DNA of 51,230 bases from NCBI GenBank assembly GCA_963204785.1, contig CAUJHG010000067.1:1-51230 (forward strand). The letters run 5' to 3'. The notes under the pieces were generated by a model. It saw only the letters and a list, made by a program, of their open reading frames with translations, had not been told where the DNA came from and searched no databases. The translations under genes were made by a program, and so were the position numbers. Below, piece after piece: positions 18,911 to 30,073 of this stretch. Numbering within the stretch: the stretch's first letter is position 1; the number at the start of each line of letters is the position of its first letter. Source of the DNA: Pseudomonadota bacterium. GTDB taxonomy: Bacteria > Pseudomonadota > Gammaproteobacteria > Burkholderiales > Burkholderiaceae_E.

Positions 18911-19563
18911 TGCGCACCCCGCTGTTCGGGCAGCAGGAGCTGGGCCTCGCCAGGCGCCGGCTCGCGCAGGCGCACGCCCGCGCGATCGACCTCCAGGCGG
19001 TCCTCGACCATCCAGCGCACCGCCAGCGGGTAGAGCCGGTGTTCGGCGTCGAGCACCCGCCCGGAGAGCGTGTCCTCGTCGTCGCCGGGGAGCACCGGCA
19101 CCACCGCCTGCGCGATGATCGGACCCGAGTCGAGCTCGGCGGTCACCAGGTGGACCGTCGCACCGTGAGCCTTGACGCCTGCCTCGAGCGCGCGCCGGTG
19201 CGTGTGCAGGCCCGGAAAGGCCGGCAGCAGCGATGGGTGGATGTTGACCAGCCGCCCGGCAAAGCGCTCGACGAAGCGGGGCGTGAGGATGCGCATGTAG
19301 CCTGCCAGCAGCACGAGATCCGGCGCGTGCGCCTCGATGCGGCGCGCGAGATCGGCGTCGTAGGCCTCGCGGTCAGGGCGACCGGTGCTGTCCTCGACCT
19401 CGACCTGCAGGCCCAGCGCACGCGCGGCGGCCAGTCCGGCGGCCTGCGGCCGGTTGCTGATCACGGCGGCAATGCGCGCCGGCCAGCCCTGCGACAGGCA
19501 GGCCTGGGCGATGGCGATCATGTTGGAGCCGCGTCCGGAGATCAGCGCCACGATGTTCTTCAT
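18907..19563 (-). CDS. purN: Phosphoribosylglycinamide formyltransferase
   Basis: A protein of 218 aa for the third step of purine synthesis, transferring a formyl group from 10-formyl-THF to GAR. It begins MKNIVALISGRGSNMIAI, and contains ISNRPQAAGL, LAGYMRIL, NIHPSLLPAFPGLHTH with the catalytic Asn and His, and the Asp in AELDSGPIIAQ. It is read into rsmB with a 4-base overlap. A TAGAAT (complement at 19571-19576) lies unusually close to the start and could be a -10 element of a nearly leaderless mRNA. It is divergent from ribF. Confidence 0.96.
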   Translation of the reverse strand: MKNIVALISGRGSNMIAIAQACLSQGWPARIAAVISNRPQAAGLAAARALGLQVEVEDSTGRPDREAYDADLARRIEAHAPDLVLLAGYMRILTPRFVERFAGRLVNIHPSLLPAFPGLHTHRRALEAGVKAHGATVHLVTAELDSGPIIAQAVVPVLPGDDEDTLSGRVLDAEHRLYPLAVRWMVEDRLEVDRAGVRLREPAPGEAQLLLPEQRGAQ

Positions 19564-19610
19564 CGCCCGAATTCTAGCATCCGGCCGCCCGTAGCTCCGC
19601 TGGAAAGCCT

Positions 19611-19628
19611 TATAATTCAAGGTTTTGC
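19611..19628 (+). promoter_or_regulatory. Promoter of ribF with a discriminator shared with rpmB
   Basis: A perfect TATAAT at 19611-19616 followed by TCAAGGTTTTGC. The -35 is weak. The downstream part matches that of the rpmB promoter at 15 of 18 positions counted from the -10. It drives ribF and possibly ileS-lspA. Confidence 0.7.
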
Positions 19629-19666
19629 CGGCCAGCCTTTCCGCCCTCCCGACCCACGGCACCATC

Positions 19667-20632
19667 ATGGAAGTCTTCCGCCTCCTGCCGCCTGCCGAAC
19701 AGCGCCGCCCCTGCGCGCTGACGATCGGCAACTTCGACGGCGTGCACCGCGGACACCAGGCGGTGCTCGCCGCCCTGCGCGAGCGCGCGCAGGCGCTCGG
19801 CGTCCCCACCTGCGTGCTCACCTTCGAGCCGCACCCGCGCGAGTACTTCGCCGAGCTCACCGGGACGCCGGACAGCGTGCCGGCGCGCATCCTCACCGAA
19901 CGCGACAAGCTCGACGCGCTTGCCGAGAACGGCATCGATCGCGTCTGCATCGCGCGCTTCAACGCGGCGCTCGCAAACCTCCCGGCCGAGGCCTTCATCG
20001 ACGAGATCATCGTCGATGGCCTCCGGGCACGGCACCTGCTGGTCGGCGACGACTTCCGCTTCGGCGCGAAGCGCCGCGGCGACTTCACCATGCTCGGGCA
20101 GGCGGCGGCGCGGCACGGCTTCGAGCTCGCACGCATGGACACGGTCGCCGACGCAGGCGGACGCATCTCGAGCTCGTCGGTGCGCAGTGCGCTCGAGGCC
20201 GGCGACTTCGACCTCGCGCATCGCCTGCTCGGGCGCCCCTATTTCATCTCGGGGCACGTCGTGCGCGGCCGGCAGCTCGGCCGCACCCTGGGCTTTCCCA
20301 CGCTGAACATCCGCATCCCCTTCGCGCGCCCTGCGGTGCAGGGCGTGTTCGTGGTGCAGGTGCACGGCGTGGCCGATCACCCCTGGCCGGCGGTGGCGAG
20401 CCTGGGCACGCGACCGGCGGTCGAGCGCGACGGCAGGCTTCTGCTCGAGGTGCACCTGTTCGACTTCGCGGGCGACCTCTACGGCCGGATGCTGCGCGTC
20501 GAGTTCCTGCAGCGCCTGCGCGCGGAGCGCCACTTCGAGGATCTCGCCGCGCTCACCGCGCAGATCGACCTGGACGCAGGGCAGGCGCGCGAGTTCTTCC
20601 GCCTGCGCGATGGCGCCGCACCCGACGGCTGA
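19667..20632 (+). CDS. ribF: Bifunctional riboflavin kinase / FAD synthetase
   Basis: A protein of 321 aa. The N-terminal nucleotidyltransferase domain has GNFDGVHRGHQAVL (HxGH-type motif) and the isoform motif ISSSSVR; the C-terminal riboflavin kinase domain has GHVVRGRQLGRTLGFPTLNI. It makes FMN from riboflavin and then FAD. The start at 19667 gives the usual N-terminus (MEVFRLL). It lies directly before ileS, the common ribF-ileS-lspA order of proteobacteria. Confidence 0.96.
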   Translation: MEVFRLLPPAEQRRPCALTIGNFDGVHRGHQAVLAALRERAQALGVPTCVLTFEPHPREYFAELTGTPDSVPARILTERDKLDALAENGIDRVCIARFNAALANLPAEAFIDEIIVDGLRARHLLVGDDFRFGAKRRGDFTMLGQAAARHGFELARMDTVADAGGRISSSSVRSALEAGDFDLAHRLLGRPYFISGHVVRGRQLGRTLGFPTLNIRIPFARPAVQGVFVVQVHGVADHPWPAVASLGTRPAVERDGRLLLEVHLFDFAGDLYGRMLRVEFLQRLRAERHFEDLAALTAQIDLDAGQAREFFRLRDGAAPDG

Positions 20633-20764
20633 GCCAGGGCGCAGGCAGTCGATGCGCAAGACCGGCAGCCCGGGCGCAGCGACTGCTCCCGCCGCCGGGC
20701 CCGGACGCACCCGACCGGACCATCGCCCCGAAACCCGACCGAACATCCCACCAGGAACCGACCC

Positions 20765-23611
20765 ATGGCCGCAGACAAGGCCCCCGCCTCCGGCAAGTCC
20801 TACCGCGACACGCTGAACCTCCCCGACACGCCCTTTCCGATGCGCGGTGATCTCGCCCGGCGCGAGCCGAAGTGGACGCGCGAGTGGCAGGACAAGGGCG
20901 TCTACAAGCGGATCCGCGTCGCGTCCAGGGGCCGCCCGGTGTGGGTGCTGCACGACGGTCCGCCGTACGCCAACGGCGACATCCACATCGGCCACGCGGT
21001 CAACAAGGTCCTCAAGGACATCATCGTCAAGAGCCGCAACATGGCGGGCTTCGACGCACGCTACGTGCCGGGCTGGGACTGCCACGGGATGCCGATCGAG
21101 ATCCAGATCGAGAAGAAGTTCGGCAAGAACCTGCCGCCCGACCAGGTTCAGGCCCGCTCGCGCGCCTATGCCGGCGAGCAGGTCGAGCGGCAGAAGAAGG
21201 ACTTCATCCGCCTGGGCGTGCTCGGCGAGTGGGACAACCCCTACCTGACGATGGCCTTCCGCAACGAGGCCGACGAGCTGCGCACCCTGGGCCGGCTGCT
21301 GGAGAAGGGCTACCTGTTCCGTGGGCTCAAGCCGGTGAACTGGTGCTTCGACTGCGGCTCGGCGCTGGCCGAGGCCGAGGTCGAATACGCGGACAGGACC
21401 GACCTCGCGGTCGACGTCGGCTTCCCGTTTGCCGAACCACAGAAGCTGGCCGCGGCCTTCGGGCTGGACGCGCTGCCTGCCGCACGCGGCTGGTGCGTGA
21501 TCTGGACCACCACTCCGTGGACGCTGCCGGCCAACCAGGCGCTGAACCTGCACCCCGATTTCGAGTACGCGCTGGTGCGCACCGAGCGCGAGGGCGAGGA
21601 GGCGCTGCTGGTGCTGGCGGCCGAACGCGTGCAGGCCTGCCTGAGCGCCTGGGGGCTGCACGGCGAGGTGATCGCCACCTGCCGCGGCCGCGCGCTGGAG
21701 CTGCTGAAGTTCCACCACCCGTTCCAGGAGCGGCTCTCGCCGGTCTATCTCGGCGAGTACGTGACGCTGGACACCGGCACCGGCGTGGTCCACTCGGCGC
21801 CCGCCTACGGCGTCGAGGACTTCGCCTCCTGCAAGCACTACGGCATGCCCGACGCCGAGATCCTGCAGCCGGTGCTGGGCGATGGTCGGTACGCGGACTC
21901 GCTCGAGCGCTTCGGCGGGCAGTCGATCTGGGATGCGAACCCGAAGATCGTCGAGACGATCCGCGAGCGGGGCAACCTGTTCTCGGTCGAGAAGCACACG
22001 CACAGCTACATGCACTGCTGGCGCCACAAGACGCCGGTGATCTACCGCGCCTCGAGCCAGTGGTTCGCCGGAATGGACCTGCAACCCAGGGACGGTGGGC
22101 CGACCCTGCGCGAGACCGCGCTGAAAGGCGTGGAGGCCACCGCCTTCTACCCCCACTGGGGCAAGGCGCGCCTGCACGGGATGATCGCCAACCGCCCGGA
22201 CTGGACGCTGTCGCGCCAGCGTCAGTGGGGGGTGCCGATGGCCTTCTTCGTGCACCGCGAAACCGGCGCACTGCATCCGCACACGCCCGAGCTGCTCGAA
22301 CAGGTCGCGCAGCGCATCGAGAAGGAGGGCATCGAGGCCTGGCAACGGCTGGACCCGGCCGAGCTGCTGGGCGAGGACGCCGCGCACTACGAGAAGAACC
22401 GCGACACGCTCGACGTCTGGTTCGATTCGGGCACCACGCACCAGACGGTGCTGCGCGGCTCGCACAGCGAGAGCTCGCACTATCCGGCCGACATGTACCT
22501 CGAGGGCAGCGACCAGCACCGCGGCTGGTTCCACTCGTCGCTGCTGACCGCGTCGATGCTCGACGGCCACCCGCCCTACCGCGCGCTGCTCACGCACGGC
22601 TTCGTGGTCGACGGCCAGGGCCGCAAGATGTCGAAGTCGCTGGGCAACGTGATCGCGCCGCAGACCGTGTCGGACACGCTGGGCGCCGAGATCCTGCGGC
22701 TGTGGGTGGCCAGCACCGACTACTCCGGCGAGCTGTCGATCTCCGACGAGATCCTCAAGCGGGTGGTCGAGGCCTACCGGCGGATCCGCAACACGCTGCG
22801 CTTCCTGCTGGCCAACCTCGCCGACTTCGACCCCGCGGCGCACGCACTGCCGGTCGCCGATCTGTTCGAGATCGACCGCTACGCGATCGCGATGACCGCG
22901 GCCTGGCAGCGCGGCATCAAGGAGGACTTCGCGAACTTCGAGTTCCATCCGGTGGTCTCGAAGCTGCAGACCTTCTGCTCCGAGGACCTCGGCGCCTTCT
23001 ACCTCGACATCCTCAAGGACCGCCTGTACACCAGCGCGCCGGACAGCCGCGCGCGCCGCTCGGCGCAGACTGCGCTGCACCAGATCACCAGCGCACTGCT
23101 GCGGCTGATGGCGCCGATCCTCTCGTTCACTGCCGAGGAGGCCTGGCCGCTGTTCGCACCGAAGCTCTGGGCCGAAGGCGGCGAGACGATCTTCACGCAG
23201 ACCTGGCACGAGTTCCCCGCAGTGCCCGACGCCCACCTGCTGCAGCCGAAGTGGACGCGCATCCGCACGCTGCGCGCCGAGGTGCTGCGCCGGCTCGAGG
23301 AACTGCGCTCGGCGGGCGGAATCGGCTCGTCGCTGCAGGCCGAGGTGGAACTGCGCGTCGGCGCCGAGGACTTCGAGCTGCTCGCCACGCTGGGCGACGA
23401 CCTGCGCTTCGTGCTGATCACCTCGCAGGCGAAGCTGTCCAGGGCGACCGGGGACGAGGCCGAAATCGAGGTCACTGCGAGCAGCCACGCGAAGTGCGAG
23501 CGCTGCTGGCACTGGCGTGCGGACACCGGCGCGCACCCGGAGCACCCCGGGCTGTGCGGGCGCTGCGTCGACAACCTGTTCGGTGCGGGCGAGCCCAGGC
23601 AGTTCGCCTGA
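20765..23611 (+). CDS. ileS: Isoleucyl-tRNA synthetase
   Basis: A protein of 948 aa, a class I synthetase that charges tRNA-Ile. HIGH occurs at 74-77 ([12 protein letters not shown]), KMSKS at 621-625, and the editing (CP1) domain shows [14 protein letters not shown]. The C-terminal zinc finger has two CxxC pairs (CERC and CGRC). It belongs to the bacterial type with this zinc-binding tail. lspA follows after about 30 bases. Confidence 0.98.
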   Translation: MAADKAPASGKSYRDTLNLPDTPFPMRGDLARREPKWTREWQDKGVYKRIRVASRGRPVWVLHDGPPYANGDIHIGHAVNKVLKDIIVKSRNMAGFDARYVPGWDCHGMPIEIQIEKKFGKNLPPDQVQARSRAYAGEQVERQKKDFIRLGVLGEWDNPYLTMAFRNEADELRTLGRLLEKGYLFRGLKPVNWCFDCGSALAEAEVEYADRTDLAVDVGFPFAEPQKLAAAFGLDALPAARGWCVIWTTTPWTLPANQALNLHPDFEYALVRTEREGEEALLVLAAERVQACLSAWGLHGEVIATCRGRALELLKFHHPFQERLSPVYLGEYVTLDTGTGVVHSAPAYGVEDFASCKHYGMPDAEILQPVLGDGRYADSLERFGGQSIWDANPKIVETIRERGNLFSVEKHTHSYMHCWRHKTPVIYRASSQWFAGMDLQPRDGGPTLRETALKGVEATAFYPHWGKARLHGMIANRPDWTLSRQRQWGVPMAFFVHRETGALHPHTPELLEQVAQRIEKEGIEAWQRLDPAELLGEDAAHYEKNRDTLDVWFDSGTTHQTVLRGSHSESSHYPADMYLEGSDQHRGWFHSSLLTASMLDGHPPYRALLTHGFVVDGQGRKMSKSLGNVIAPQTVSDTLGAEILRLWVASTDYSGELSISDEILKRVVEAYRRIRNTLRFLLANLADFDPAAHALPVADLFEIDRYAIAMTAAWQRGIKEDFANFEFHPVVSKLQTFCSEDLGAFYLDILKDRLYTSAPDSRARRSAQTALHQITSALLRLMAPILSFTAEEAWPLFAPKLWAEGGETIFTQTWHEFPAVPDAHLLQPKWTRIRTLRAEVLRRLEELRSAGGIGSSLQAEVELRVGAEDFELLATLGDDLRFVLITSQAKLSRATGDEAEIEVTASSHAKCERCWHWRADTGAHPEHPGLCGRCVDNLFGAGEPRQFA

Positions 23612-23642
23612 GCGTCCGCGCCCCCGACGAGAGTCCTTCCGC

Positions 23643-24137
23643 ATGCCGCGCATCCCTGCTCGGGGCAGCTTCGCGCGCTGGGTGTCGCTCGCTGCCGTCC
23701 TGGTGCTGCTCGACCAGCTCAGCAAGTCGCTGATCACGCGCAGCTTCACCCTCGGCCAGCGCCACCCGGTGATCGACGGCTTCTTCGACCTGACCCTGGT
23801 CTACAACACGGGTGCGGCCTTCAGTTTCCTGGCCGGCGCCGGCGGCTGGCAGCGCTGGTTCTTCATCGCGATCGGCGCCGCTGCCGCAGTCTTCATCCTG
23901 TCGCTGCTCTGGCGTCACGGCGCCCAGCGCCTGTTCGCGTTCGGGCTCGCGCTGATCCTCGGCGGCGCAGTGGGCAACGTGATCGACCGGCTGCTGCACG
24001 GCCAGGTCGTGGACTTCCTCCTGCTGTACTGGCGCGGGCTCTACTGGCCTGCCTTCAACGTCGCCGACAGCGCGATCACGGTGGGCGCAGCGCTGCTGAT
24101 CCTCGACGAACTGCGCCGTGTGCGGCGCAGCCGCTAG
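23643..24137 (+). CDS. lspA: Lipoprotein signal peptidase (signal peptidase II)
   Basis: A protein of 164 aa with four membrane helices, cleaving prolipoproteins before the lipid-modified cysteine in the inner membrane. The catalytic aspartates are D124 (GQVVDF) and D142 (FNVADS), with VIDR of the GNVIDR motif at 113-116. The start after ileS fits the usual N-terminus (positive residues, then [16 protein letters not shown]). A lipoprotein substrate occurs in this window at 48501-49154. Confidence 0.96.
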   Translation: MPRIPARGSFARWVSLAAVLVLLDQLSKSLITRSFTLGQRHPVIDGFFDLTLVYNTGAAFSFLAGAGGWQRWFFIAIGAAAAVFILSLLWRHGAQRLFAFGLALILGGAVGNVIDRLLHGQVVDFLLLYWRGLYWPAFNVADSAITVGAALLILDELRRVRRSR

Positions 24138-24156
24138 GCTTGTAAGATCGACCACC

Positions 24157-25359
24157 ATGGAACTCGCCAACCGCCACATCCTGCTGGGCGTCACCGGAGG
24201 GGTCGCCGCCTTCAAGGCGGCAGTGCTCGCACGCGAACTGCAGCGCCACGGCGCCACGGTGCAGGTTGCGATGAGCGAAGCCGCGACCCGCTTCGTCGCG
24301 CCGGCCACCTTCCAGGCGCTCACCGGCCGCCCGGTCTTCACCGACCAGTGGGACACGCGGGTGCACAACAGCATGGCCCACATCGAGCTCTCGCGCGAGG
24401 CCGACGCGATCCTGATCGCGCCGGCCACCGCGGACTTCATGGCCAAGCTCGCGCTCGGACTGGCCGACGACCTGCTCTCCACGCTGTGCCTGGCGCGCAA
24501 CTGCCCGCTGCTGGTGGCGCCCGCGATGAACCGCGAGATGTGGGACGCCGCGCCCACGCAGCGCAACGTCGCGCAACTGCGCGCCGACGGCGTCACGGTG
24601 CTCGGCCCGGACGCCGGCGACCAGGCCTGCGGCGAGGTCGGGCTGGGGCGAATGCTCGAGCCCGCGGACCTCGCCGAAGACCTGATCGCCTTCTTCGTTC
24701 CCAGGTCGCTCGCGGGGCGGCGCGTGCTGCTCACCGCAGGTCCGACCTTCGAGCCGATCGACCCGGTGCGCGGAATCACCAACCTGTCCTCGGGCAAGAT
24801 GGGCTTTGCGATCGCGCGCGCCTGCCGGCAGGCCGGCGCCGAGGTGGTCGTGGTGGCCGGTCCGACGATGCTGCCGACGCCGCGCGAGGTGCGCCGCGTG
24901 AACGTGCAGACCGCGCGCGAGATGGCTGACGCGGTCGACGCCGAACTCGCCGCCGCGCCCACGGACGTGTTCATCGCGGTCGCTGCGGTCGCCGACTGGC
25001 GGGTGGCCAATGTGAGCACGAGCAAGCTCAAGAAGACCGAGGGCGGCGGCGCCCCGGCCCTGGAGTTCGCGCAGAATCCGGACATCCTCGCGCAGGTCGC
25101 CGCGCGCCCCGACGCGCCCTGGTGCGTGGGCTTCGCTGCCGAGAGCGAGGACCTCGAGCGCAACGGCCAGGACAAGCGCCGGCGCAAGGGCGTGCCGCTG
25201 CTGGTGGCGAACATCGGCCACGCCACCTTCGGGCGCGACGACAACGAACTGCTGCTGATCGATGCCGAGGGAATGCGCCGGCTGGAGCGCGCCCCCAAGG
25301 ACCGGCTGGCCAGCGAACTCGTGGCGGAGATCGCGCGGCGCATCGGACCGGCCCGCTGA
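24157..25359 (+). CDS. coaBC: Bifunctional phosphopantothenoylcysteine decarboxylase / synthetase
   Basis: A protein of 400 aa for two steps of coenzyme A synthesis. The CoaC part (1-185) binds FMN and has the catalytic H75 (NSMAHIEL), PAMNREMW and C158 in GDQACGEVG. The CoaB part (190-400) has [22 protein letters not shown] and AAVADWR with a lysine-rich STSKLKK. With coaE in this window, two CoA genes lie about 18 kb apart. It is followed by a membrane-protein gene and dut. Confidence 0.97.
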   Translation: MELANRHILLGVTGGVAAFKAAVLARELQRHGATVQVAMSEAATRFVAPATFQALTGRPVFTDQWDTRVHNSMAHIELSREADAILIAPATADFMAKLALGLADDLLSTLCLARNCPLLVAPAMNREMWDAAPTQRNVAQLRADGVTVLGPDAGDQACGEVGLGRMLEPADLAEDLIAFFVPRSLAGRRVLLTAGPTFEPIDPVRGITNLSSGKMGFAIARACRQAGAEVVVVAGPTMLPTPREVRRVNVQTAREMADAVDAELAAAPTDVFIAVAAVADWRVANVSTSKLKKTEGGGAPALEFAQNPDILAQVAARPDAPWCVGFAAESEDLERNGQDKRRRKGVPLLVANIGHATFGRDDNELLLIDAEGMRRLERAPKDRLASELVAEIARRIGPAR

Positions 25360-25476
25360 CGCGACCCGCGCATCCGTGGTGCGCGCTGCCACCGCACCGG
25401 CGTCCCGACTCGCTGCGCGCCGCCCTGCCGGGCCGCTCCTGCCGCGCAGCGCCGACCCTCTCACCGGAGCCAGACG

Positions 25477-25974
25477 ATGATCGACGCGCGTGAACCCAAG
25501 AACGGCGACTACGCGAGCTACGTGGAGTCGCTGGTCAATTCGCCGGATTCCCGGCCGCCGACGCGCGCCACCGCGCCCGACGCCAGGGGCAGGCGCGCTG
25601 CTCGCGCCGCAGCGGGTGCGAGGGCCGGTGACGCCAAGACCGATGACGCCAGGCCCGCGCAGCCGCCCCGGCGAGCGGCGCTGCCGGGCGCGCCCGCAGC
25701 AGGCAGCCTTTGGGGGAACAGCGCGAACGGCCCGCAGCCGGACCCCTCGGTCGAAACTGGCCTGCAGCAGCTGCGCCAGGCCTTTCCTGGCGCCACGATG
25801 GAAAGCGTCGGCCAACTGCTGCAGCGCGCAGCGAGCTTCGCCACGATAGCCGGCGGGGCCCTGATCCTGCTCTCCTTCTCCGACGACCCTCCCTTCTTCG
25901 CGAGCCCGGCCCTGGGAATGCTGCTGATCGTGGCCGGCTTCGGGATGCGCGGTCTGGCGCGGAGACTGCGATGA
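25477..25974 (+). CDS. Hypothetical protein with C-terminal membrane segments
   Basis: A protein of 165 aa. The first 95 residues are rich in Ala, Arg and Pro and look disordered. Residues about 120-160 hold two hydrophobic segments ([14 protein letters not shown] and [13 protein letters not shown]). No family is recognised. Its stop overlaps the dut start (ATGA), so it is translationally coupled to dut. Position between coaBC and dut suggests cotranscription. Confidence 0.65.
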   Translation: MIDAREPKNGDYASYVESLVNSPDSRPPTRATAPDARGRRAARAAAGARAGDAKTDDARPAQPPRRAALPGAPAAGSLWGNSANGPQPDPSVETGLQQLRQAFPGATMESVGQLLQRAASFATIAGGALILLSFSDDPPFFASPALGMLLIVAGFGMRGLARRLR

Positions 25975-26417
25975 GACTCGAAGTCAGGATCCTCGACGCG
26001 CGGATGCGCGAACGCCTGCCCGCCTATGCGACGCCGGGCAGCGCCGGACTCGACCTGCGCGCCTGCCTGGACGCGCCGCTGACACTGTCACCCGGGGACA
26101 CCGAGCTGATTCCCACGGGAATCGCGGTGCACATCGCCGACCCCGGCTACGCGGCGCTGATCCTGCCGCGCTCGGGGCTGGGTCACCGGCACGGGATCGT
26201 CCTGGGCAACCTGGTCGGACTGATCGACTCCGACTACCAGGGCCAGCTGATGGTGTCCTGCTGGAACCGCGGCAGCGACGCCTTCACGATCGAACCGATG
26301 GAGCGGATCGCGCAGCTGCTGATCGTGCCGGTGGTGCAGGCCACTTTCGAGGTGGTCGAAGCCTTCGGCGAGAGCACGCGCGGCAGCGGCGGTTTCGGCA
26401 GCACGGGCAGCCGCTGA
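25971..26417 (+). CDS. dut: Deoxyuridine 5'-triphosphate nucleotidohydrolase
   Basis: A protein of 148 aa, the trimeric dUTPase length. It converts dUTP to dUMP, keeping uracil out of DNA and feeding dTMP synthesis. The five motifs are seen: [41 protein letters not shown], and the C-terminal glycine-rich [10 protein letters not shown] that closes over the substrate. The ATG overlaps the stop of the preceding gene. It is convergent with the transaldolase gene, 13 bases away. Confidence 0.96.
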   Translation: MRLEVRILDARMRERLPAYATPGSAGLDLRACLDAPLTLSPGDTELIPTGIAVHIADPGYAALILPRSGLGHRHGIVLGNLVGLIDSDYQGQLMVSCWNRGSDAFTIEPMERIAQLLIVPVVQATFEVVEAFGESTRGSGGFGSTGSR

Positions 26418-26430
26418 CGCGGCATCGGGT

Positions 26431-27366
26431 TCAGCGCGCCGCGGCTGCCATCTGCTCGAGCCTGGCCGCGTCGGCGACGAACTGCCGGATCCCTTCCGCG
26501 AGCTTCTCGGTGGCCATCGCGTCCTCGTTGAGCTCGAAGCGGAAGTGCTTCTCGTCGAAGCGCACCCGTTCCAGGTGCAGCTGCCGCGCGGCGGCCGCAT
26601 CCAGGCGACGCGGCACCTGGGCATCGGACTGCGCGAGCTGGCCCAGCAGCTCCGGGCTGATCGTGAGCAGGTCGCAGCCGGCAAGCGCGAGGATCTGGCC
26701 GATGTTGCGAAAACTCGCGCCCATCACCTCGGTCGGGTAGCCATATTTCTTGAAGTACTCGAAGATGCGCCGCACCGAGCGCACCCCCGGGTCCTCGTCG
26801 CCCGCGTAGTCGACGCCGTCGCGCTTGCGGTACCAGTCGTAGATCCGACCGACGAAGGGCGAGATCAGCGTGACCCCGGCGTCGGCGCAGGCCACGGCCT
26901 GCGGAAAGGAGAACAGCAGCGTGAGGTTGCAGTGGATGCCGTCGTTCTCCAGGCGCTCGGCGGCGCGGATGCCCTCCCAGGTGGCGGCGATCTTGATCAG
27001 CACGCGCTCGCGACCGATCCCCTGGGCCGCGTAGAGATCGACGATCCGGCGTGCCTTGGCGATCGTCGCCTCCGTGTCGAAGGACAGGCGCGCGTCGACC
27101 TCGGTGGACACCCGCCCCGGAATCAGCTTCAGGATCTCGCAGCCGAAGCGCACCAGCAGCCGGTCGCAGACCTCGGAGGCGGTCTCGCCCGGGTGTGCGG
27201 CCACGGTCTGCGCGAGCAGCGATGCGTACTCGGGCATTCCCACCGCCTTCAGGATCAGCGTCGGGTTGGTGGTCGCGTCGCGCGGCGCGAACGCGCGCAT
27301 CGCGTTGAAGTCGCCGGTGTCGGCGACCACGGTGGTGTACTGCCTGAGCTGGTCGAGCGCTGACAT
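26431..27366 (-). CDS. tal: Transaldolase
   Basis: A protein of 311 aa, TalB-type, of the non-oxidative pentose phosphate pathway. It moves a dihydroxyacetone unit between sugar phosphates. The Schiff-base lysine is K125 in [32 protein letters not shown] and SPFVGRI are family motifs. The start at 27366 matches the usual [11 protein letters not shown]. It is convergent with dut and divergent from rfbB. Confidence 0.96.
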   Translation of the reverse strand: MSALDQLRQYTTVVADTGDFNAMRAFAPRDATTNPTLILKAVGMPEYASLLAQTVAAHPGETASEVCDRLLVRFGCEILKLIPGRVSTEVDARLSFDTEATIAKARRIVDLYAAQGIGRERVLIKIAATWEGIRAAERLENDGIHCNLTLLFSFPQAVACADAGVTLISPFVGRIYDWYRKRDGVDYAGDEDPGVRSVRRIFEYFKKYGYPTEVMGASFRNIGQILALAGCDLLTISPELLGQLAQSDAQVPRRLDAAAARQLHLERVRFDEKHFRFELNEDAMATEKLAEGIRQFVADAARLEQMAAAAR

Positions 27367-27548
27367 GGCCAGGGGGCCTCGTTGGCAGCCGGGCCGACGG
27401 CGGGCGCCGCGAACCCGGCGGGTGGGGCGATCGGCGGCACGCGAGGCGCGCGCATCCGGGGTATCTGCGCCGATTATGACCGAATCGACGCAGGCGCCGT
27501 CTGCTGGCGTGCGAGAATCGCCGCCGAGCTCACCTGGGGGCCGCATCC

Positions 27549-28607
27549 ATGATCTTCGTCACCGGAGGCGCCGGCTTCATCGGCGCCAACTTCATCCTCG
27601 ACTGGCTCGCCGGCAGCGACGAACCGGTGCTCAACATCGACCTGCTCACCTACGCAGGCAATCCCGAGAACCTGGCCAGCGTCGAGCACGATCCGCGCTA
27701 TCGCTTCGCGAAGCTGGACATCTGCGAGCGCGATGCGGTGCTGGCGCTGATGCGCGAGCTGCGTCCGCGCGCGCTGGTGCACTTCGCCGCCGAGAGCCAC
27801 GTGGACCGCTCGATCCTGGGCCCAGGCGAGTTCATCCGCACCAACGTCGACGGCAGCTTCGCGCTGCTGGAGGCGGCGCGCGCGTACTGGGGCGAGCTCG
27901 AAGGCGCCGAGCGCGAGGGCTTCCGCTTCCTGCACGTGTCCACCGACGAGGTCTACGGCTCGCTCGGCCCGGACGATCCGGCCTTCAGCGAGACCACGCC
28001 CTACCAGCCCAACAGCCCCTACTCGGCGTCCAAGGCCGCCTCGGACCACCTGGTGCGCGCCTGGCACCACACCTACGGGCTGCCCACGCTGACCACCAAC
28101 TGCTCGAACAACTACGGCCCCTACCAGTTTCCGGAGAAGCTGATCCCGCTGATGATCACCAATGCGCTCGCGGGCAGCCCGCTGCCGATCTACGGGGACG
28201 GGATGAACGTGCGCGACTGGCTCTACGTCGGCGACCACTGCACCGCGATCCGCCGGGTCCTCGAGGCAGGCCGGCCCGGCGAGACCTACAACATTGGCGG
28301 CAACGACGAGATGCCCAACATCGAGGTGGTGCGCAGCGTGTGCCGGCTGCTCGACCGGCTGCGCCCCGACCCCGCCGGTCCGCGCGAGCGGCTGCTGCGC
28401 TTCGTCACCGACCGGCCCGGCCACGACCGGCGCTACGCGATCGACGCGCGCAAGATCGGGCGCGAGCTCGGCTGGCGCCCCTCGGAGACCTTCGAGTCCG
28501 GCATCGCGAAGACCGTCGCCTGGTACCTCGAGCACCAGGACTGGGTGGCGCGCGTGCAGTCGGGCGCCTATCGCGAGTGGATCGCCACGAACTACGAGGC
28601 CCGCTGA
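27549..28607 (+). CDS. rfbB: dTDP-glucose 4,6-dehydratase
   Basis: A protein of 352 aa, a short-chain dehydrogenase family enzyme that makes dTDP-4-keto-6-deoxyglucose. NAD binding GGAGFIG at 6-12; catalytic T132-D133-E134 (STDEVYGS); Y158 and K162 in YSASK. It is the first gene of the rfbBACD set and is followed by rfbA after one base. The product serves O-antigen or other rhamnose-containing glycans. Confidence 0.97.
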   Translation: MIFVTGGAGFIGANFILDWLAGSDEPVLNIDLLTYAGNPENLASVEHDPRYRFAKLDICERDAVLALMRELRPRALVHFAAESHVDRSILGPGEFIRTNVDGSFALLEAARAYWGELEGAEREGFRFLHVSTDEVYGSLGPDDPAFSETTPYQPNSPYSASKAASDHLVRAWHHTYGLPTLTTNCSNNYGPYQFPEKLIPLMITNALAGSPLPIYGDGMNVRDWLYVGDHCTAIRRVLEAGRPGETYNIGGNDEMPNIEVVRSVCRLLDRLRPDPAGPRERLLRFVTDRPGHDRRYAIDARKIGRELGWRPSETFESGIAKTVAWYLEHQDWVARVQSGAYREWIATNYEAR

Positions 28608-28608
28608 A

Positions 28609-29484
28609 ATGAAGGGGATCATCCTCGCCGGAGGCTCCGGCACCCGGCTGCACCCGGTCACGCAGGTGCTGTCCAAGCAGCTGCTGCCGATCTACGACAA
28701 GCCGATGATCTACTACCCGCTGTCGACGCTGATGCTGGCGGGCATCCGGGAGATCCTGGTCATCTCGACGCCGCAGGACACGCCGCGCTTCGAGCAGCTG
28801 CTGGGCGACGGCAGCGCCTGGGGGCTGTGGCTGTCCTACGCGGTGCAGCCGGCGCCCGAAGGCCTGGCACAGGCCTTCCTGATCGGCGAGCGCTTCATCG
28901 CCGGCTCGCCCTGCGCGCTGGTCCTGGGCGACAACATCTTCTACGGCCACGACCTGGCGCGCGACCTGACTGCGGCGGCGGCGCGCACGCGCGGCGCGAC
29001 GGTGTTCGCCTATCCGGTGCACGACCCGGAGCGCTACGGCGTCGTCGAGTTCGACGACGCGGGCCGGGCGATCAGCCTCGAGGAGAAGCCAGCCAGGCCG
29101 AAGTCGCGCTACGCGGTGACCGGGCTCTACTTCTACGACGATCAGGTGGTCGGCTTCGCGAAGTCGCTGAAGCCCTCGCCGCGCGGCGAACTCGAGATCA
29201 CCGACCTGAACCGGATCTACCTGGAGCGCGGTGAGCTCGAGGTGCGGGTGATGGGACGCGGGCACGCCTGGCTGGACACCGGCACGCACGAGTCGCTGAT
29301 CGAGGCCTCGCTGTTCGTGCAGACGCTCGAGAAGCGCCAGGGCCTGAAGATCGCCTGCCCGGAGGAGATCGCCTACCGGATGGGCTGGATCGACGGCGCA
29401 CGGCTCGAGGCGCTCGCCACCCCGCTGCTCAAGAGCGGCTATGGCCAGCATCTGCTGAGCATCCTGCGCGACCGGGTGTTCTGA
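28609..29484 (+). CDS. rfbA: Glucose-1-phosphate thymidylyltransferase
   Basis: A protein of 291 aa that makes dTDP-glucose from dTTP and glucose-1-phosphate. The nucleotide motif GGSGTRLHP is at 8-16, with [15 protein letters not shown] following; [10 protein letters not shown] and EEKPARPKS are also present. The ATG lies one base after the rfbB stop, so the genes form one operon. Confidence 0.97.
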   Translation: MKGIILAGGSGTRLHPVTQVLSKQLLPIYDKPMIYYPLSTLMLAGIREILVISTPQDTPRFEQLLGDGSAWGLWLSYAVQPAPEGLAQAFLIGERFIAGSPCALVLGDNIFYGHDLARDLTAAAARTRGATVFAYPVHDPERYGVVEFDDAGRAISLEEKPARPKSRYAVTGLYFYDDQVVGFAKSLKPSPRGELEITDLNRIYLERGELEVRVMGRGHAWLDTGTHESLIEASLFVQTLEKRQGLKIACPEEIAYRMGWIDGARLEALATPLLKSGYGQHLLSILRDRVF

Positions 29485-29524
29485 TGATGCAGCGCTGCGT
29501 CGATGTTCCCGTCGAGGCCCGGCG

Positions 29525-30073
29525 ATGAAGGTCCTGACCACCACCCTGCCCGGCGTGCTGCTGATCGAGCCGCGCGTGTTCGGCGACGAGCGCGGCTTCT
29601 TCTTCGAGAGCTTCAACGCGCGCGCGTTCCGCGAGGCCACCGGCGTGGAGCTGGACTTCGTGCAGGACAACCACTCGCAATCGCGCCGCGACGTGCTGCG
29701 CGGCATCCACTACCAGGTGCGCCAGGCCCAGGGCAAGCTGGTGCGGGTCGTTGCGGGCGAGGTCTTCGACGTCGCGGTGGACCTGCGCCGCAGTTCGCCC
29801 ACCTTCGGCTGCTGGGAGGGTTTCCGGCTCGACGCGCGGGACAAGCGGATGCTCTGGGTGCCGCCGGGTTTCGGCCACGGCTTCCTGGTGCTGTCGGAGT
29901 CGGCCGACTTCCTCTACAAGACCACCGACTACTGGGCATCGGAGCACGAACGCTGCCTGGCCTGGAACGACCCGCAGGTCGGCATCGACTGGCCGCTGTC
30001 CGGACGCACGCCGCTGCTCTCGGCCAAGGACTCCCTGGGAGTGCCGCTTGGGCAGGCGGAGTGCTTCGAATGA
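29525..30073 (+). CDS. rfbC: dTDP-4-dehydrorhamnose 3,5-epimerase
   Basis: A protein of 182 aa of cupin fold. The catalytic H62 is in LRGIHYQ and Y131 in FLYKTTDYW; FVQDNHSQS and PPGFGHGF are further family motifs. It epimerises C3 and C5 of the 4-keto sugar. It is separated from rfbA by about 40 bases, and its stop overlaps the rfbD start. Confidence 0.96.
   Translation: MKVLTTTLPGVLLIEPRVFGDERGFFFESFNARAFREATGVELDFVQDNHSQSRRDVLRGIHYQVRQAQGKLVRVVAGEVFDVAVDLRRSSPTFGCWEGFRLDARDKRMLWVPPGFGHGFLVLSESADFLYKTTDYWASEHERCLAWNDPQVGIDWPLSGRTPLLSAKDSLGVPLGQAECFE

Noticed and set aside
19610-23749. A 1379-codon open frame antisense to ribF and ileS
   Set aside because: The plus strand encodes RibF and IleS with all family motifs. 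The antisense frame is low-complexity (rich in Arg, His, Ala, Val), a normal by-product of GC-rich third positions.
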